Below, one piece after another: positions 26,760 through 35,347 of a stretch of 64,000 bases of DNA (the first letter of the stretch is position 1; each line of letters opens with the position of its first letter). This stretch comes from Vibrio penaeicida (GTDB taxonomy: Bacteria; Pseudomonadota; Gammaproteobacteria; Enterobacterales; Vibrionaceae), in contig NZ_AP025145.1 in NCBI RefSeq assembly GCF_019977755.1, positions 868,001 to 932,000 of the forward strand, given 5' to 3'. The translations under genes and the position numbers were made by a program. The notes below the pieces were generated by a model. It was not told where the DNA came from, did not search any database, and saw nothing but the letters and a program-made list of their open reading frames with translations.

Positions 26760-26839
26760 TGTCCTTTGATTTTGCCCTAATTTTGAATGTATTGATTTGG
26801 CTAGTATGAATTCAATCACCTCAAATTGAAGGTAAGTGA

Positions 26840-27400
26840 ATGACCACTGAAAAAGAAAAAATGCTAGCGGGCGATCTGTATGAGCCTTGGGATGATGAAA
26901 TTCACAGCGAGCGTATTGCTTGTCGACGTTGGCTACAAAAGCTAAATCAGAGCCTCCCAAACAGCAAAGAGTGGCAAGATGCCATTGCTGCGCTACTGCC
27001 TGAAGCAAAAGGCGAGGTTTATTTAGAACCTCCTTTTTACTGTGATTACGGGAGCAACATTGTGGTGGGGGAGAACTTTTACGCTAACTTTGGTTGCACC
27101 ATTTTGGACGCTAATTCAGTTGAAATTGGTGACAACGTCATGTTTGCACCAAGTGTACAAGTGTATACCGCGACACACCCCTTAGACGTGAAAACGCGAA
27201 TAACTGAAGGTTTAGAGTACGCGAAGCCAATTCGTATTGGCGACAATGTGTGGGTAGGGGGAGGCAGTATTATTTGCCCAGGCGTCACGATTGGGGATAA
27301 CTCAGTTATTGGCGCTGGAAGCGTTGTAACGAAAGATATTCCTAGCAATGTTGTTGCTGCGGGTAACCCGTGTCGGGTTATGAGAAAGATTGAGCAATAG
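26840..27400 (+). CDS. Sugar O-acetyltransferase, maltose acetyltransferase type
   Basis: A 186-residue hexapeptide-repeat (left-handed beta-helix) acetyltransferase of the Maa/LacA/NodL family. N-terminal Mac domain KEKMLAGDLYEPWDDEI, then repeats with the catalytic His in TATHPLDVKTR near residue 115 and the closing IGAGSVVTKDIPSNVVAAGNPCRV. It moves acetyl from acetyl-CoA to a sugar hydroxyl. It stands alone between two terminators, with a GAAGGTAAGTGA ribosome site. Confidence 0.92.
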   Translation: MTTEKEKMLAGDLYEPWDDEIHSERIACRRWLQKLNQSLPNSKEWQDAIAALLPEAKGEVYLEPPFYCDYGSNIVVGENFYANFGCTILDANSVEIGDNVMFAPSVQVYTATHPLDVKTRITEGLEYAKPIRIGDNVWVGGGSIICPGVTIGDNSVIGAGSVVTKDIPSNVVAAGNPCRVMRKIEQ

Positions 27401-27475
27401 CTATTCATATCTTTAGCAGAATAGGACTGTGAAACTGTATAGTTTTTGTTTTTTCTATCTTGGATGCAGAAACAG

Positions 27476-27502
27476 AAAGGGAGCGTTTGCTCCCTTTTGA
27501 TT
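27476..27502 (+). terminator. Rho-independent terminator
   Basis: AAAGGGAGCG/TGCTCCCTTTTGATTT follows the acetyltransferase gene; the leading A-run makes it usable from the other strand for the convergent gene at 27545. Confidence 0.8.
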
Positions 27503-27544
27503 TCTCATAGCTAAATTGAATGGGTATGGTATCGCAAATTCACG

Positions 27545-28090
27545 TTAGCTGAAGGTTTTCGATAGCCAAGCAGAAACTCTAGAAAATACCGAATGTTTCG
27601 TAACCACTGAATTGTGAGATTTGCCGATGTAGAAGGCTTTCATCAACTCGGTACGCGTTTTTTCGATATCGGAGTTCTCTACCTTTGCAAGTGCTTCACT
27701 GGTTTGAGTAGCGTGATCATTTGCTAGGCTGAAGTCCATCTGCAAATAGCCTTGAGCCATTAACCATAGTCGAGTACAGCAAAGTAAATCTTTCGGCAGT
27801 TCAGCACTGAATTTATCGGAATGCTCACCACCTAAGGTATTTTGAATAATGTCACCCATACTTTTTAATGTATCGGCTTGTGTTTCAATATTGACCATTA
27901 GCTCCATTTGAGCCTTTGTTAGCGTCCCAAGCGCCATATCAAAAGGGCTTTTCTCTGGGTTATTTTGACAAGCTTGGTTGAATATTGCATCGCATGTCTT
28001 GATGATATTACGGCTTCTGACTTGGTCTTCACTTGAGAGTGTCAATTCGTTCATACCAGCAGAGGCTAAAATGTCAGTGAGATTGGTCAT
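27545..28090 (-). CDS. Uncharacterised cytosolic protein
   Basis: A 181-residue protein, mostly helical by composition, starting MTNLTDILASAGMNELTLS. I do not recognise a characterised domain. Cysteines cluster at DLLCCTRLW near residue 118. The start at 28090 is chosen as TAATG: its ATG overlaps the stop of the upstream yaeQ-like gene by one base. A longer frame would run back into that gene. Co-translation with YaeQ suggests a shared process, but the role is unknown. Confidence 0.7.
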   Translation of the reverse strand: MTNLTDILASAGMNELTLSSEDQVRSRNIIKTCDAIFNQACQNNPEKSPFDMALGTLTKAQMELMVNIETQADTLKSMGDIIQNTLGGEHSDKFSAELPKDLLCCTRLWLMAQGYLQMDFSLANDHATQTSEALAKVENSDIEKTRTELMKAFYIGKSHNSVVTKHSVFSRVSAWLSKTFS

Positions 28091-28629
28091 TAGGATGCGT
28101 CTTTTAGCGTTTCCCAAACAATCTCGCAATCACCGTTATCTGCGGTAACGAACACAGAGTTTCCTGTTAACATCACAGACAGGTCCATAGTGCGAGTAAC
28201 TAAAGAGGCAAGTTGTTCAATGCCATCCCAATCGAGTCGGGTGACAGAGGTGTCCAACATACCTATCTTGCCTTGGTTTTGATTCCACCAAACATTCGAC
28301 TTGGTGTTAAAGCTGTAAACATGCACTTTTTTTGCCAAGCGAGTGGATTTTTTGATTCGTTCTACATCAGGTTCGCCGACATCAATCCAAAGTTGGATTT
28401 GGTCATCTAAGCTTTTCTGCCAGATATCTGGTTCCTCAATGCTTGAAAGACCTTTGGTAAATTCAAGCCCTTCTTGGGCATTCAAACAAAAAGCGATGAC
28501 TCTAGCCATCATGCGTTGTTCATTTTCAGAAGGGTGTTGAGCAATCGTTAGATTCAGAGAATCGTAATAATCTCTATTCATATCCGTTAACGTGATACGA
28601 AATTTGTAAATAGTAGGTTTAAGAGCCAC
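28090..28629 (-). CDS. yaeQ: YaeQ family protein
   Basis: A 179-residue protein matching the YaeQ family: MALKPTIYKFRI.LTDMNRDYYDSLNLTIAQHPSE at the start, MMARVIAFCLNA and DIWQKSLDDQIQLWIDVGEPD in the middle. YaeQ has a PD-(D/E)XK nuclease-like fold and was linked in older work to RfaH-related transcription effects, with its activity unsettled. Length is normal for the family. First gene of a two-gene minus-strand unit. Confidence 0.9.
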   Translation of the reverse strand: MALKPTIYKFRITLTDMNRDYYDSLNLTIAQHPSENEQRMMARVIAFCLNAQEGLEFTKGLSSIEEPDIWQKSLDDQIQLWIDVGEPDVERIKKSTRLAKKVHVYSFNTKSNVWWNQNQGKIGMLDTSVTRLDWDGIEQLASLVTRTMDLSVMLTGNSVFVTADNGDCEIVWETLKDAS

Positions 28630-28664
28630 AGTTTTTGTCTTTGAGAGAGGGTATGGAAGTATTG

Positions 28665-28700
28665 TATACCCAAGTAACCTAAAGGTGCAGTTTAGATCTC
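28665..28700. repeat. Half-copy of the ACCCAAGTAACCT palindromic repeat
   Basis: GTATACCCAAGTAACCTAAA followed by GGTGCAGTTTAGATCTC matches one end of the full element at 46333-46488 (there ATACCCAAGTAACCTCAAA with GGTGCAGAGCCTC). The opposite arm is missing within the next 150 bases. It lies in the leader of yaeQ. Confidence 0.6.
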
Positions 28701-28762
28701 AATTTAATTCAGAATACGGCAAGATGTTGATTTATTGATACTAGAATCCGATTTCTAGTCAC

Positions 28763-29740
28763 TTACAAACCAGGTAAAAGAATAGTAAAGGTTGTGCCTT
28801 TATTTGGCTCGCTGGCCACCTCAATAGAGCCCTTATGGTGCTTTATAATCTCATAGGTTATGGAAAGCCCCAGTCCGGTGCCTTTTCCGACCTCTTTTGT
28901 TGTAAAAAAGGGTTCAAATATGTGGACTAAGTCCTCATGTTTAATGCCTTTGCCTGTGTCTCTTACTGTTATTTTTACCCAGTCTTTATCTCCCATATCA
29001 ATAGGCTCTGTTACTACTGTGAGTTCCCCTTTATCAGGTGTTGCGTGTTTGGCATTGATAAATAAATTGATGAAGACTTGCTGTAATTGAGTTATGGAAC
29101 CCATGACTTGAGGAACATAATCAAGGTTCTTTTTCAGTGTTAGTGAATGTTTAATTTCACCGTTAACGACTTTTAGGGCCGTTTCAACGCATTCGTTGAT
29201 GTCAATCGGTGTGAGTTCGGTTGTCCCTTTGTGTGAAGCTTTTTTGAAATTGTGGGATATTTCTCGAATACGTTCCAACCCTTGGGTTGTTTCTGTCAAA
29301 AGTTCGCTGATGTCTAGCGCTAAGTGATCAATGTCGATTTTTTCTCGATACGCAACATAAGCGCTAAAGTCCCCATTGTCTTCTTTGCTTTGCATTGCGA
29401 GTTGGTCAAGGCTGATCAAATCGCTTACGTACTCGTTCAAAAGCTTTACGTTCGATAGAGCAAAGCTCACAGGGTTATTGATTTCATGAGTGACACCTGC
29501 CGCAAGCTGACCAATTGCCGCCATTTTTTCGGTGTGCACCATTTGGTGTTGAAGTTTACTTACGTTATCCAGTGTTTCTTCTAGCGATTTTAGGCTGTGA
29601 TAGAGCTCTCTTGATTTCGTTTCAAGCAGCGCCTCAGCTTCTTTACGAATTTTCTTTTCACGCAGATAAGCACGTTCGAAAAACTCACGGTCAGTACTTT
29701 CAGTGGAATTTTCTTTATTCATAGGCACTTTCCGTGTCAT
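28763..29740 (-). CDS. Soluble sensor histidine kinase
   Basis: A 325-residue kinase with no membrane segment. A coiled-coil N-terminus (about 20-70, RAYLREKKIRKEAEALL) leads to the phospho-acceptor H85 in AAGVTHEINNP, a long helical insert, and an HATPase domain with NLFINAKHAT, DTGKGI and GTGLGLSIT. Its ATG overlaps the stop of the response-regulator gene (ATGA); a second ATG at 29722 has a better GGAAAG ribosome site, so the protein may begin MNKENSTES. It probably takes its input from another protein in the same operon because it lacks its own sensor domain. Confidence 0.9.
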   Translation of the reverse strand: MTRKVPMNKENSTESTDREFFERAYLREKKIRKEAEALLETKSRELYHSLKSLEETLDNVSKLQHQMVHTEKMAAIGQLAAGVTHEINNPVSFALSNVKLLNEYVSDLISLDQLAMQSKEDNGDFSAYVAYREKIDIDHLALDISELLTETTQGLERIREISHNFKKASHKGTTELTPIDINECVETALKVVNGEIKHSLTLKKNLDYVPQVMGSITQLQQVFINLFINAKHATPDKGELTVVTEPIDMGDKDWVKITVRDTGKGIKHEDLVHIFEPFFTTKEVGKGTGLGLSITYEIIKHHKGSIEVASEPNKGTTFTILLPGL

Positions 29741-31035
29741 ATGAAGTACGCAAGTGTTGTATTATTGTGGCGCTCATAATCGATCAAACGTCTTAGCATT
29801 GCCTCATTTATCTCGCTACCTCTTGTCAGCATGGCTGAACCATTGGAAAGCATAACGTCTCGTTTCAACACATCACCAACGTTAAGTTCATTAACGCCAA
29901 CGCAGTATTCGATTTCATGCACACCATCTTGTGGTCTTTCCTGAAGTACCTGTACAAACGTTTTCACTACTTCTCTATCGTATATCGTTCCTGAGTTTGA
30001 CTGCAGGTAGTTTTGAGCAGCAAACGGGGACTTGTGAATCTTGTTATTTTCTCCCGCAACCATGTAGTCGTAGTCTTTTACAACTCGAAGAATACGTGAG
30101 GCGATGGGGATATCCTTTCCTTTGATATGACCGGGGTAGCCCGTGCCATCAAAGTTCTCATCTTGGTGTCTAACCAAAGAAGCAATGCTGTGAAAGCGTG
30201 GCAGCTGTGAAATAAGCTCTGCCCCAAGGTCTGGGTTACTTGAAGGTGCAATATGGCTTTGCTGATAGTTCCGACCCAAATGAACTTCTTGGTCGGTCCC
30301 TATGATTCCAAGTTTGTGCATAATTCCGCACATGTACGTCTGTTTAACATAGGCTTCATCCAGCCCATATAAAATTGCGACTTGTTTGGATTGATAAGCA
30401 ACTCTCTCAATATCTTGTGCGTTGCATCCTGTTCTAAATGAAATAAGCCCAGTGATCAACGAAAGCACATCTCTAAAAAGCCCAGAGCGGCTTTTCAATG
30501 TGTTTTTTAATTTCGCGTTGGATTCACGCAACGCTTCAGTCCGCAAGGCGACTTTTTCTTCCAATGCAACATTGACTTGTGCCAGCTGATCATTTTTGGA
30601 TTCTAATTCTTTACTTAAGCGATTTTTTTCCTCTTTGACTCGGAAAAACTCCAAAGATTGTTGCAATGTGAAGCGTAAATTGTCGTTATCCCAAGGTTTG
30701 CTAAGGTAGGTGCTTACGCCACCATCATTAATTGCTCGAACGGTATCTTCTACGTCACTGTAGCCCGTCAGCAATATGCGAACAGCTTCTGGTTGAATGT
30801 CTTTTGCGTATCCGAAAAAAGTAGCACCATCCATGTCTGGCATTTTCATGTCTGAAACAATGATGGCGACCTCTTGTGCTTCAAGATAAGAAAGTGCTTC
30901 GCTGGGTTCTGTAAATGGGTGGATTTCAAAGTCGCGTCTAAGTACGCGTGTTAGCGCTTTAAGTATATCTGCCTCGTCATCGAGCAGAACCAATTTGGGT
31001 TTGCTAATTGTGTTAAGTGCATTTAAGTCGTCCAT
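29737..31035 (-). CDS. Response regulator with degenerate HD-GYP domain
   Basis: A 432-residue protein. The receiver domain (about 13-130) is intact: D19/D20, phospho-acceptor D62 in VSDMKMPDMDG, K113. A coiled-coil linker (about 132-185) leads to an HD-GYP-like domain (about 190-340), then ~80 C-terminal residues of unknown fold. HD-GYP proteins cut cyclic di-GMP using an HD metal pair, but here the site reads H240-K241 (GIMHKLGIIG instead of LHD.GK), and the usual HHE is RHQDE near 289-293. GTGYP at 298-301 is kept. It is probably inactive as a phosphodiesterase, or acts as a binding/scaffold protein. GGAGG precedes the start. Confidence 0.9.
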   Translation of the reverse strand: MDDLNALNTISKPKLVLLDDEADILKALTRVLRRDFEIHPFTEPSEALSYLEAQEVAIIVSDMKMPDMDGATFFGYAKDIQPEAVRILLTGYSDVEDTVRAINDGGVSTYLSKPWDNDNLRFTLQQSLEFFRVKEEKNRLSKELESKNDQLAQVNVALEEKVALRTEALRESNAKLKNTLKSRSGLFRDVLSLITGLISFRTGCNAQDIERVAYQSKQVAILYGLDEAYVKQTYMCGIMHKLGIIGTDQEVHLGRNYQQSHIAPSSNPDLGAELISQLPRFHSIASLVRHQDENFDGTGYPGHIKGKDIPIASRILRVVKDYDYMVAGENNKIHKSPFAAQNYLQSNSGTIYDREVVKTFVQVLQERPQDGVHEIEYCVGVNELNVGDVLKRDVMLSNGSAMLTRGSEINEAMLRRLIDYERHNNTTLAYFI

Positions 31036-31196
31036 GGCACCTCCAATTTCAGTTCCAGATACTCTTATACAATATGTATGCCAATTAACTGTGCTATTTA
31101 AATAACCAATTTATTTCAGCAAGTTAGATTTTAATTGATGATTCCAGTTTTGTTATTCGGCTGTAAACAATCTAATTTTTAAGATTAATCATGTAT
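31036..31196. other. Spacer inside the minus-strand signalling operon
   Basis: 161 A+T-rich bases between the membrane kinase and the response regulator. No hairpin terminator or clear promoter was recognised. An extra promoter for the regulator and soluble kinase is possible. Confidence 0.3.
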
Positions 31197-32870
31197 CTAT
31201 GGGAAATTCTTCATATTGGTTCTCATTTTGCCTGTCTCTTTGAGATCACTGGCTAGCGCTTCAGATGGCAAACAAATCTTAATTTGGGAGCCTTGATGCA
31301 GCTGGCTGGTTACTTCTATCGTACCGCTATGCTGTTCTACTATGTTGTGAGTTAACGTTAGCCCGAGCCCCGTACCATCGCCAACTTTTCGGGTTGAATA
31401 AAACGGGTCGAAAACCTGTGAAATCTGATTTGACGCAATACCCACTCCGACATCGGATATCGTAATGCTCACAACATCGTCTTCGTTATGAGTCGTTACT
31501 TCGACACAGCCTTTTGACCGCCCTTGCATGGATTGAAGCGCATTTTTCAAAACCGCATTAAATGCTTGTTTGAGTTCGGCTGGATTACAAAAGACCAGTG
31601 CATTGCTGTCGAGTTTCGTTTCTATGGTTGTTTCACAGGGGTACTCGTATTTAACTTGTTCGACACACTGTTTAAGGATTTCATCAACGTTGTTTTCAGA
31701 CTGCGGCGAATCCTTTTGGTAGACAGAGTAGCTTTTTAACCCTTGCACAATATCGCGAACTCGATGCGTATTGGCTAAGGCGTCTTGCAGCGTATCTCCA
31801 AAATCATGCTCTATAAAACTCATATCATTTTTTTCTACCCAGGCGCTTAGAGACGCAATGAGTTGATTTCTACGTTCGTCGTCTTTTTCATTAATAATGG
31901 TGAACTGGAGAGTCGCGAGGTTTTTATAGCAATCCAAATACTCTAAAGCGGTTTGAATATTGCTGTCGACCGTACCTATAGGGTTATTGATTTCGTGAGC
32001 AAAGCCTGAGGCCATAGTACCGATAGACGCCATCTTCTCACTTTGTACCAGCTTTCCTTGCATCTCTTTTAGCTGTCGATTTGTTTCAACCAAATGTTCG
32101 TTGTTCGCTTTCAATTCTGCGGTTCGGCTTTTTACGGTGGCTTCAAGTGAGCTGTTAAGCGCTTCTAGCTGCTGTTGATAGCTTTGGCTGGTCTGTTCCG
32201 ATTTAACTAACTTACTCACCATGGTGTTGAACGCTTGAGCTAGGTGTGAAATCTCATCATTGCCTGTATCGTTAACCGTAATGTTTCGTTCGCCACGCGC
32301 TAATCTTTCAGCTGCTTTTTCTAAGTAAGTGAGTCGCTTAGTGAGAAAAGCCCCTAAAACGTATGAGAAAAGTGCAACAAGTGCCATTTCACCCATGACG
32401 ATAAAGAAGCTCCATTTCTTTGCCTCTTCTATTTTTTTGTTGAGCGATGACATATCCAAACCAATTTGGACATCGCCATAAACAATTCCAGCCTCTTTTA
32501 TCGGGTGAGCGACATCAAAAATACCGTCGGTAACCAACTCTGCACTCATTTCCGGCTTTGAATAATGGTTTAACAGATTTTCGTCACCCAGTACGGCAAG
32601 CGGCTTACCATCTTTGCCTAATACTCTTACATAGAGTAGGTCGGGGTTGGTCATCAATTCCTGTGTGAAGGATTCAAGCGAGGCTAAATCCCAACTTAAA
32701 ACCGCATCTTTAACAGTACTTGCGAATAAACTTGCTGTTGTCTCTGCGCGCTTAGTCAAGCTGTCGTAGTTGGTTGTCTTAAGATAACCAAGCGTCAAGG
32801 TGACGAGCAGTGCAAGGAGCACTGCTTCAATTAACGCGACACCGAAAATAGTCTTAAGACGAAGAGACAT
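31197..32870 (-). CDS. Membrane sensor histidine kinase next to a PhnD-like protein
   Basis: A 557-residue kinase: membrane segment about 8-30, a periplasmic region with a double-Cache-like or single PAS-like core (about 31-152, including VRVLGKDGKPLAVLGD), membrane segment about 153-176, HAMP to about 230, a coiled coil, then H292 in AHEINNP and HATPase with NALQSMQGR, VGVGI and GTGLGLTLTH. The start at 32870 lies five bases after the stop of the PhnD-like gene; an upstream in-frame ATG would sit inside that gene. The partner is likely the response regulator encoded next. The adjacent binding protein probably feeds it a ligand signal. Confidence 0.9.
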   Translation of the reverse strand: MSLRLKTIFGVALIEAVLLALLVTLTLGYLKTTNYDSLTKRAETTASLFASTVKDAVLSWDLASLESFTQELMTNPDLLYVRVLGKDGKPLAVLGDENLLNHYSKPEMSAELVTDGIFDVAHPIKEAGIVYGDVQIGLDMSSLNKKIEEAKKWSFFIVMGEMALVALFSYVLGAFLTKRLTYLEKAAERLARGERNITVNDTGNDEISHLAQAFNTMVSKLVKSEQTSQSYQQQLEALNSSLEATVKSRTAELKANNEHLVETNRQLKEMQGKLVQSEKMASIGTMASGFAHEINNPIGTVDSNIQTALEYLDCYKNLATLQFTIINEKDDERRNQLIASLSAWVEKNDMSFIEHDFGDTLQDALANTHRVRDIVQGLKSYSVYQKDSPQSENNVDEILKQCVEQVKYEYPCETTIETKLDSNALVFCNPAELKQAFNAVLKNALQSMQGRSKGCVEVTTHNEDDVVSITISDVGVGIASNQISQVFDPFYSTRKVGDGTGLGLTLTHNIVEQHSGTIEVTSQLHQGSQIKICLPSEALASDLKETGKMRTNMKNFP

Positions 32871-32875
32871 AGCGG

Positions 32876-33697
32876 TTACTGCTCCAGTAAATGCGAAAGT
32901 AGTGTAATTTCGAGTGACCTGACGTCGTCCCAATCTTTGTCTTCAGCCTGTGTAATTCCCTTAAAATTAATAGATTTAAGTAAGGATTGACCTAGCGGAT
33001 CGTTTGTCATGTCCATCATGGCTTTGGCAATACTTTTCAAAATATCCGCATCTAAATCTGGTGATGCTGCGAAAGCATGAGGGGTATATCCAGGGGTATC
33101 CCAAAGAACTTTCAGTGACTCCTTAACTTTTGGAGAGGTGTTATTGAATGTTCGATAGACGCCTCCTCCTGCGGGGAATATGCCTTTCGACACCGCAAGA
33201 TAAACCGAATCATGAGATGAAACATAGTTGGGGGTGAACGCAATGCCATCCAGATTCATTTTCGCCCGTGGTAATGCGCTGGCGGCAAAAGCAGCAGGGG
33301 AAGGAAAAGCCAATTGCTGCTCATTTAATTCGGCGAGGTTTTTTATTTCGCTGTCTTTCCTAACAACGACAATACCTTTGATGGATTTATTGGCTTGTTT
33401 TGCAAACGCTTCATACCCGGGCTTTTGGCTGAAAACCGTATAGTGGTAAGGATTCATGTAGGCGATATCATACTCGCCACTCAAGAGTCTTTTCTCGAAC
33501 GTTGGAATGTCTTTTGCCGTCGCAAATGAGATGTTGTGACCAGTTTTCTCACTCAAGTAGAGAAAAATAGGCCCCCACTTCGCTGCTAATTTTTTTGCTG
33601 ATTGTTGCGGTACGATTCCAAATGAGACATCCGCTGCATAGCCATGTAATGGAAAAACCAAAAGTACCGAAAGTAATCGCCAAAGAGTTTTATTCAT
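32876..33697 (-). CDS. PhnD-family periplasmic binding protein (phosphonate/phosphate type)
   Basis: A 273-residue exported protein of the PhnD/PtxB-like family, signal peptide ending HGYAA. Landmarks: FGIVPQQSAKKLAAKWGPIFLYLSEKTG, YDIAYMNPYHYTVFSQ near 90 and FPSPAAFAASALPRA near 142, the usual ligand-cleft segments. Transport-type PhnD sits beside permease and ATPase genes; here none exist and a histidine kinase follows five bases later, so it is probably a sensor co-receptor rather than a transport protein. The ligand may be a phosphonate, phosphate-like or other small anion. Start at 33697 is backed by AGGAAAAATA. Confidence 0.85.
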   Translation of the reverse strand: MNKTLWRLLSVLLVFPLHGYAADVSFGIVPQQSAKKLAAKWGPIFLYLSEKTGHNISFATAKDIPTFEKRLLSGEYDIAYMNPYHYTVFSQKPGYEAFAKQANKSIKGIVVVRKDSEIKNLAELNEQQLAFPSPAAFAASALPRAKMNLDGIAFTPNYVSSHDSVYLAVSKGIFPAGGGVYRTFNNTSPKVKESLKVLWDTPGYTPHAFAASPDLDADILKSIAKAMMDMTNDPLGQSLLKSINFKGITQAEDKDWDDVRSLEITLLSHLLEQ

Positions 33698-34009
33698 TAT
33701 TTTTCCTATTGATATTCCTAACCCACTAATAACTAAAGAATAGGACATAACCCAGATATTGGAAATTTGAAACGTTAGTATGCTCGAAAAACGATCAGTT
33801 TCTGAGCTTCATTAATAAATAATCAGTCATAAGAAGTACCGTATAACGTCAGTAGTAGAATCTGTTGATATACAACTAAATTATCAAGATAAATACTCAT
33901 ATGTTTCTTTGATGGAAAGTCAGAATCCGTGATACTGAGTTCATTAGGGAAGAATGACTTCACTTAACAAGTGATGAAATCGGAACGGTATTTATCAAAA
34001 GGAAGTGTA
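33698..34009. other. Divergent promoter region between PhnD-like gene and MFS gene
   Basis: About 310 bases, A+T-rich, containing start signals for both genes. No recognisable operator or hairpin was found. Confidence 0.4.
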
Positions 34010-35269
34010 ATGGGAGAAAAAGGCAGTCAGGAAAGTTTATTTCAGTGGCAACGAATTCAAAGGTTTAACTTCACAATCTGGACAGTCCTTAGTGGCACGC
34101 TGTTGGCAAGAACCAGCTACTTTATGGCTTGGCCTTATTTAATCGTTTTTCTATATCAAGATTATAATGCGACAGCTCTAGAAGTAGGTGGGATGCTTGC
34201 TGCTTCCGGATTAGTTGGTGTGTTTACTGGGCTTTATTCGGGGTACCTTTCTGATAAGTTTGGGCGAAAGTGGGTCATGATTGCTGGCAGCGTTATCGCT
34301 GCTCTCGCATACAGCGGTATAGGTATCGCGAATGAAATTTGGCAGTTTTTTGTGCTACTCACTCTGTGTGGGTTGATGCGACCTATGATTGAAGCTCCAG
34401 CCAAAGCAGTAATCGGCGATAATTTAAGTGATGTTAAAGATCGCGAGCTTGCGCTCAATATTCGTTACTTTGTGCTCAATCTTGGTGGCGCTATCGGGCC
34501 ACTTATCGGCATTACGTTAGCACTCGCTGCTTCACAGCAACTCTTTATTGTTACAGGGGTTACATACCTTTTATTCGGCGCATGGTTGTGGTTAAGCTTT
34601 TTGCGTTGCCCTGAAACAACACAAGGCGAGGGTGGGGAGATGCCTGATTTTAAAGCAACGGTGAAAGTCATCGCACGCGACAAAATCTTTCAAATCCTAT
34701 TAATTGCCAACCTGATCATGATGTTTGTTTATGCTCAGTTAGAATCCTCTTTGCCTCAAGTATTAGTGAGAAGTTCTCTGCCAGATGCGGCGACACTGAT
34801 CGCTACGCTAGTGTTAGTGAATACCCTTACGATTATTGTATTTCAGTTCCCCATGCTCAAATTGATGGAGCGTTTTCCTTTATTCATGAGAACACGAATT
34901 GGCATGCTTTTAATGGGGTTGGGTCAAGTCGCTTTTATCTTAACACCTGAGAACTGGGTACTCGGTTGGGCACTAGGTTGTTTCATTGTCAGCCTTGGCG
35001 AAGTTATCGCCTTCCCAACGTTGAGTGTGCAAATAGATCAGATCGCGCCTGAACATTTAAGGGGATCTTACTTTGGAGCGGCAGCAATCTACTCTTTAGG
35101 TTTCGCCATAGCACCTCTTGTTGGAGGAGCAATGCTGGATACACTCGATGCTGACTGGCTATGGGCACTTTGCATTGGTTTGTGTGGTGTGATGATTTGG
35201 TTGTACAAGCTGGTGGAAGCCAGATCGTCTAAGCAAGAAGCGCTAAAAGAGTCCTTAGCTAATTCTTAG
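34010..35269 (+). CDS. MFS family transporter
   Basis: A 419-residue 12-helix major facilitator protein. The conserved loop 2-3 motif A appears as SGYLSDKFGRKW near residue 75, and the second half repeats weakly. It resembles MdtG/drug-efflux type DHA1 members, but the substrate cannot be read. The start at 34010 is chosen for AAGGAAGTGTA; a longer frame from GTG 33971 lacks a ribosome site. It is divergent from the PhnD-like gene across a 310-base gap. Confidence 0.88.
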   Translation: MGEKGSQESLFQWQRIQRFNFTIWTVLSGTLLARTSYFMAWPYLIVFLYQDYNATALEVGGMLAASGLVGVFTGLYSGYLSDKFGRKWVMIAGSVIAALAYSGIGIANEIWQFFVLLTLCGLMRPMIEAPAKAVIGDNLSDVKDRELALNIRYFVLNLGGAIGPLIGITLALAASQQLFIVTGVTYLLFGAWLWLSFLRCPETTQGEGGEMPDFKATVKVIARDKIFQILLIANLIMMFVYAQLESSLPQVLVRSSLPDAATLIATLVLVNTLTIIVFQFPMLKLMERFPLFMRTRIGMLLMGLGQVAFILTPENWVLGWALGCFIVSLGEVIAFPTLSVQIDQIAPEHLRGSYFGAAAIYSLGFAIAPLVGGAMLDTLDADWLWALCIGLCGVMIWLYKLVEARSSKQEALKESLANS

Positions 35270-35292
35270 TTCGCAAATAATTCAAAACTAAA

Positions 35293-35320
35293 AACGGGGC
35301 TTCAAGCCCCGTTTGCTGTT
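35293..35320 (+). terminator. Rho-independent terminator, probably bidirectional
   Basis: AACGGGGCTT/AAGCCCCGTTT with a two-base loop, preceded by A residues and followed by TTTGCTGTT, between the convergent MFS and gsk genes. Confidence 0.85.
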
Positions 35321-35347
35321 CTCGTTTTAATATTTCTGTTTCAGAAA

